This document shows positions 17,405 to 20,500 of a DNA stretch of 20,500 nt, one piece after another. The DNA lies in the NCBI GenBank assembly GCA_020650975.1, contig JAIPMN010001648.1, positions 1 through 20,500 on the forward strand, written 5' to 3'. Both the position numbers and the translations under genes were made by a program. Under the pieces are notes generated by a model. That model worked only from the letters and a program-made list of their open reading frames with translations, did no database searches and had not been told where the DNA came from. The stretch comes from Apostichopus californicus (Eukaryota > Echinodermata > Holothuroidea > Aspidochirotida > Stichopodidae). Numbering within the stretch: position 1 is the first letter of the stretch; the number at the start of each line of letters is the position of its first letter.

Positions 17405-18040
17405 AGTCTTGGGGCGAGTAGTGCCCTGGCGGCTAGTAGTGCCCTCAGGATGTGTAGTGCCCTCAGGATGTGTAGTGCCCTCAGGATGTGTAGTGCCCTC
17501 AGGATGTGTAGTGCCCTCAGGATGTGAAGTGCCCTCAGGATGTGTAGTGCCCTCAGGATGTGTAGTGTCCTCAGGATGTGTAGTGCCGTCAGGATGTGTA
17601 GTGCCCTCAGGATGTGTAGTGCCCTCAGGATGTGTAGTGCCCTCAGGATGTGAAGTGCCCTCAGGTGTGTAGTAACATTGTGGCGAGTAGTGCCATTGTG
17701 GCGAGTAGTGCCCTCGGATCGAGTGGTGCCTCGTGGCATTATGGTGCCCCTGTAGGTGAATACTGGTGGTGCCCCGGGGCGAGTAGTAACCTAGAGTGAG
17801 TAGTGCCCTCACATTGAGTAGTGCCCCTGGGGAGAGTAGTCCCTGGGGGGAGTAGTTCCCCCAGTGCGAGTAGTGCACCAATGGGGAATAGTGTCCCCAT
17901 GGCTAGTAGTGCCCCCATGGCGAGTAGTGCCCCAATGGGGAGTAGTGCCCCTGGGGCGAGTAGTGCCCAGGGTGAGTACTGAGTAGTGCCCCATGGTTGA
18001 GTAGTGCCCCTGGGGTGAATGGTGCCCCTGGGCAAGTACT
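17405..18040. repeat. 18-bp minisatellite
   Basis: About 13 near-identical units of TGTAGTGCCCTCAGGATG occupy 17437-17668. A degenerate half follows, with GAGTAGTGCCCCTGGGGC-like units to about 18035. Because the unit is a multiple of three, long open frames appear on both strands (for example repeats of HPEGTT); these are artefacts of the repeat. It ends about 60 bp before the exon 4 acceptor. Confidence 0.92.
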
Positions 18041-18098
18041 TTATATAGTGCTTTAATGGACACTTTTATGAATATTTATTTGATTTGTTATTTTACAG

Positions 18099-18395
18099 GA
18101 GTACAGATGAATACACTTATTCTATTAGCGATAGTGTTCTTGGAGGAAAAAATTTGCTGTCTGTAGTGAATCTTCCGTATTGCCACAATCATCCAATAAA
18201 TGCTGCTGATGCACTCCAGCACAGCGATGTTCCTGAAGAACTAAAGAAACAGTTTCTGGAACTTTTCAGCAAAGGTCACAGCCCTGAATTTCCCCTTGTA
18301 ATGCACAAATATGATCTCTTGCTGGAACTAGATGAGGACTTTGTTTACACTGCTGTTGATCGAAGCAAGGTTCCAGATATCCAGACTCTGTACAG
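18099..18395 (+). CDS. exon 4 of MULE/SWIM-type transposase-family gene
   Basis: Acceptor TTGTTATTTTACAG precedes a 99-codon stretch open in the phase required by exon 3 (AG + G gives Arg). It closes at TAC AG then GTATTT, again phase 2. The peptide holds the most conserved part of the family N-terminal region: CHNHPINAADAL (the HxH completing the zinc cluster), DVPEELKKQFLELF, KGHSPEFPLVMHKYDL and DRSKVPDIQTLYR. In animal members of this family the MULE transposase core (DDE/D) and a C-terminal SWIM zinc finger follow; neither is found before the window ends, so the gene is incomplete here. The strong conservation says the coding frame was recently under selection. Intron 3 before it is 5360 bp of nested repeats. 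Confidence 0.75.
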
Positions 18396-18690
18396 GTATT
18401 TACATATTGTTTTCTGTAGGTCTATTGTACAGTAAAAACCGCACAGAAGCGTTGTCAGCACTAACAGCATTACTAACAGTAACAATATCAAGTTTTTGGC
18501 GCACAGAAGCATAAAGTTAGTGGAATTTACTAACATTGGTGTTAGTCTAACATTAATATGCCACACAGAAGCTAACACTATTGGTGATGTTTTATCAAGT
18601 CACTCACAGAGACCGGGGCAATGATAGTGGCTTAAATTGTACTGAATCTCGCGTCCCCACGTTAGTTTCCATCAAAATAGATATAAACAT
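18396..18690. repeat. start of intron 4 with short dispersed direct repeats
   Basis: (G/C)CACAGAAGC occurs three times (about 18441, 18499 and 18562), about 60 bp apart, each near CACTAACA or TTAGTG-type sequence, suggesting a decayed ~60-bp tandem repeat. No coding sequence. Confidence 0.45.
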
Positions 18691-18696
18691 TTAGCA

Positions 18697-19036
18697 GTAC
18701 CGTGTGAAAGTGAAGATTTTGGGTAGGCATCTATTGTTACACTGGGCTGTAGAGCTAAAATTAAATTTAAGGAAGAATTACAGGTCAGGAAGAAAGATCC
18801 GAGGGGGTGGGGGGGGGCGTGGGGGCACAAATTGTGTCACACGAGGCACACCATTGTAGTCAAAGCTCTTCTTAAGCACATCACAATGGTGTGCCTCAAG
18901 TGACACAATTTGTGGTTCCCCCTCGGATTCCTTTTCCCGATCTAATTTTCGCCCTTAAAAGTTGATTTCAGCATCTACGGCCCAGTGAAAAAATAGATGG
19001 AGTAGTACCAACTACATCAACTTTCACTCGACCGTA
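18697..19036. mobile_element. foldback/MITE-like palindromic element
   Basis: Arms pair imperfectly over about 160 bp around 18870. Matches from the centre outward are CACACCATTGT / ACAATGGTGTG, GGCAC with CACAAATTGTGTCA / TGACACAATTTGTG, GATCCGAGGGGG / CCCCCTCGGATTC, CACTGGGC(T/C)GTAGA / TCTACGGCCCAGTG (18740-18987), CATCTATT / AATAGATG and GTGAAAG / CTTTCAC. There is no open frame of interest and no clear target duplication. It lies in intron 4. Confidence 0.75.
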
Positions 19037-19495
19037 TATTATACCATATATGTGCTGCATCAAGGGGCACTGTCGGAGTGTCAGGTAAGAATAAAGAATC
19101 AAACCAACTTCCTGATAAAACACAATGCAAATCGTGATTACTAGTTAAACCAATCACCAATTTATCAATAGATTGTTCATCCGAAACTCCCTGTCTACTT
19201 CACTCCTCTATACTTATCTCATACTTACACAGCGCCCCCCCCTTATTTAGCCTACTAGTCCCATTCTGGCGAATTCTACCTACCCCAACTGGCAACCCAC
19301 CTTACTCTTCCTCTTATTCGCCAGAATTCAAAGAGTTTGGTCTCATTTTGGCATGAGAAATTGCTAATTCGAATTATCTAGCGATCACATCTACCACATC
19401 AACTGAAATTGAAGAGAAAGCATCGTCAAGCAGTCAGCAACAGAATCAAGCCGATTCTGTCAGGTATCCTTGTTTTCCATAAGTGAAAATATACT
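19037..19495. other. intron 4 or intergenic, no gene recognised
   Basis: A perfect 12-bp inverted repeat (ATTCTGGCGAAT at 19263, ATTCGCCAGAAT at 19316) brackets a C-rich stretch. Exon-like open pieces ending at AG then GTAAGA (about 19084) and AG then GTATCC (about 19461) are present, but neither shows family similarity. Confidence 0.4.
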
Positions 19496-19499
19496 CTGA

Positions 19500-20498
19500 A
19501 ATCTTGGGCGGGATTCGTCAGATTTCGTAGCTGCGTCACAGCTTAGGCGGTAGAGGCTAACACACTGTAGCGGGCGGGCAGTTGAGGCCTTAGCTACTTC
19601 TTTGTTCGTTAGGATCGCCTAGCTTGGTAGCACGTGGGCCGCGGGGCCTTGCTACTTCTTGTTACAACTTCGGTTGTTGTTGACGATGTTTAGATTCGAT
19701 GTCTAATTGTATACATGCATTTCGTATCACTTCCATGACCTTACGGGGTCAATTTCGTGATGTTCGTAATTTCGTGATGTTCGATGTTCGTGAAATTTCG
19801 TAGAGCTTGGGATTTCGTTCGGCACTTAGGTTTGTCCGGTATTCCCGGCCCTAATGTTGGGGTTTCACTGACTATATGCGTATTATATGTATACATGTAT
19901 GTATTGTTGCCACATTTTCATCATTTTAGCGGGAAAATTTGTGGAATGTTGGAAGATTTCTGGAACTTTGGAACTGGGAAGGCACCGGCAGAGAAGCCTA
20001 AGAAGCCCAGGAAGCCCAGGGCATGATCCAGAGCGGGTGGCCGAAGTCGCCGTGCTTGCACGGAGTAAGCCTTTAAACCCGACTCGGGAGGCCAGCCAAC
20101 AGGCTGAGCCGCCCCAGGATCACGAGTAGGTGGCCGAAGTAGCCGTGCTTGCACGGAGTATGCCTTCAGGTCCAACTTGAGGAGCCAGCCAGGAGGCTGG
20201 CCTGACCCAGGACCCGGGTAGGCCGGAAGGTCCGGCCCCCCGGAGCCCGAGCCAGAGCATGGAGAGACACCGAGACCCGGGAGCCAGGACTGCCCGGGCA
20301 GGATGCAGCTCTATCCGGGGACGATCCCACGGAAGACTGGGAAGACCGAACCAGCGATGTCTGGTCCAGCCTAGGACACGGATCCATCTCGGATTCCCAG
20401 CGGGATTTGAGGGTTTCCCGGCCCAGGATAACCCACCCAGGAGGAAATGCAAGGGCAAGGCTCAAGGCCACAAAAAAAAAAAAAAAAAAAAAAAAAAA
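19500..20498 (+). mobile_element. GC-rich retroposon-like segment ending in poly(A)
   Basis: Base composition changes to GC-rich, most strongly from about 19970, and the segment ends in 27 consecutive As (20472-20498), as expected for a plus-strand non-LTR retroposon or its truncated 3-prime end. It contains three internal duplications. One is a ~60-bp repeat (GTAGCGGGCGGGC...GGCCTT...GCTACTTCTT at 19568 and GTAGCACGTGGGCC...GCTACTTCTT at 19628). One is a set of short ATTTCGTGATGTTCG repeats (19751-19790). One is a ~92-bp repeat (20031 and 20123; GTGGCCGAAGT, CCGTGCTTGCACGGAGTA). No reverse transcriptase is visible. The 5-prime limit is approximate, and a target duplication cannot be tested because the window ends. 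Reverse-strand GC-rich open frames are not credible genes. Confidence 0.5.
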
Positions 20499-20500
20499 TT

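Noticed and set aside
17356..18063. Long open frames on both strands encoding HPEGTT- or VVPSGC-type repeats.
   Set aside because: They are produced by an 18-bp minisatellite, whose unit length keeps all frames open.
20120..20471. GC-rich reverse-strand frames of about 100 residues.
   Set aside because: Composition artefact in a retroposon-like region; Pro/Arg/Gly/Ser-rich with no motif and no splice context.

Overview
The window is eukaryotic, repeat-dense and AT-rich. It has GT-AG introns, a tRNA-derived SINE, LINE and DNA-transposon remnants, and abundant CTAGGCCTA / TACTAGTAGT low-complexity sequence of the kind common in echinoderm genomes. A marine invertebrate deuterostome, probably an echinoderm, is my best guess; the species is not determinable by eye. 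There is no bacterial gene organisation.

Layout. (1) 1-8610 is a repeat-only domain built from four recurring modules that I name S, H, M and P. S is a ~330-bp tandem satellite unit (1-1080 and fragments). H is a ~250-bp block containing a conserved hairpin. M is a ~125-bp monomer that forms a 2.5-kb higher-order array at 1388-3955 and small clusters elsewhere. P is a block starting with a C-tract. A tRNA-derived SINE (7745-8085) interrupts this domain. At 8090-8605 there is an S-H-P copy with no M.

(2) 9364-18395 (+ strand) carries four exons of a gene of the MULE/FAR1-like, SWIM-type transposase family (transposase-derived or still mobile), and the gene continues beyond the last recognised exon. 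The exons are 9364-9414, 11303-11512, 12610-12738 and 18099-18395, with consistent splice phases (0, 0, 2, 2). Exon 3 carries a net +1 frameshift, so this copy may be a pseudogene. Introns hold a MITE-like element, palindromes and a reverse-strand LINE tail.

(3) The 5.36-kb third intron contains a three-level nest. An outer element with long inverted-repeat arms (12823-13102 / 17066-17376) holds a remnant of an integrase-type (rve) protein start. Inside it is a pogo/Tigger-like transposon (22-bp perfect TIRs at 13301 and 15933) with a broken transposase. Inside that gene is a 392-bp hAT-like MITE with a perfect 8-bp target duplication. An 18-bp minisatellite (17405-18040) lies between the outer element and exon 4.

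(4) 18396-20500 holds a ~340-bp foldback element and, at the end, a GC-rich retroposon-like segment that finishes in a 27-nt poly(A) run at the window edge.

The genes do not form a pathway: the window is one split transposase-family gene embedded in layered mobile and satellite DNA.
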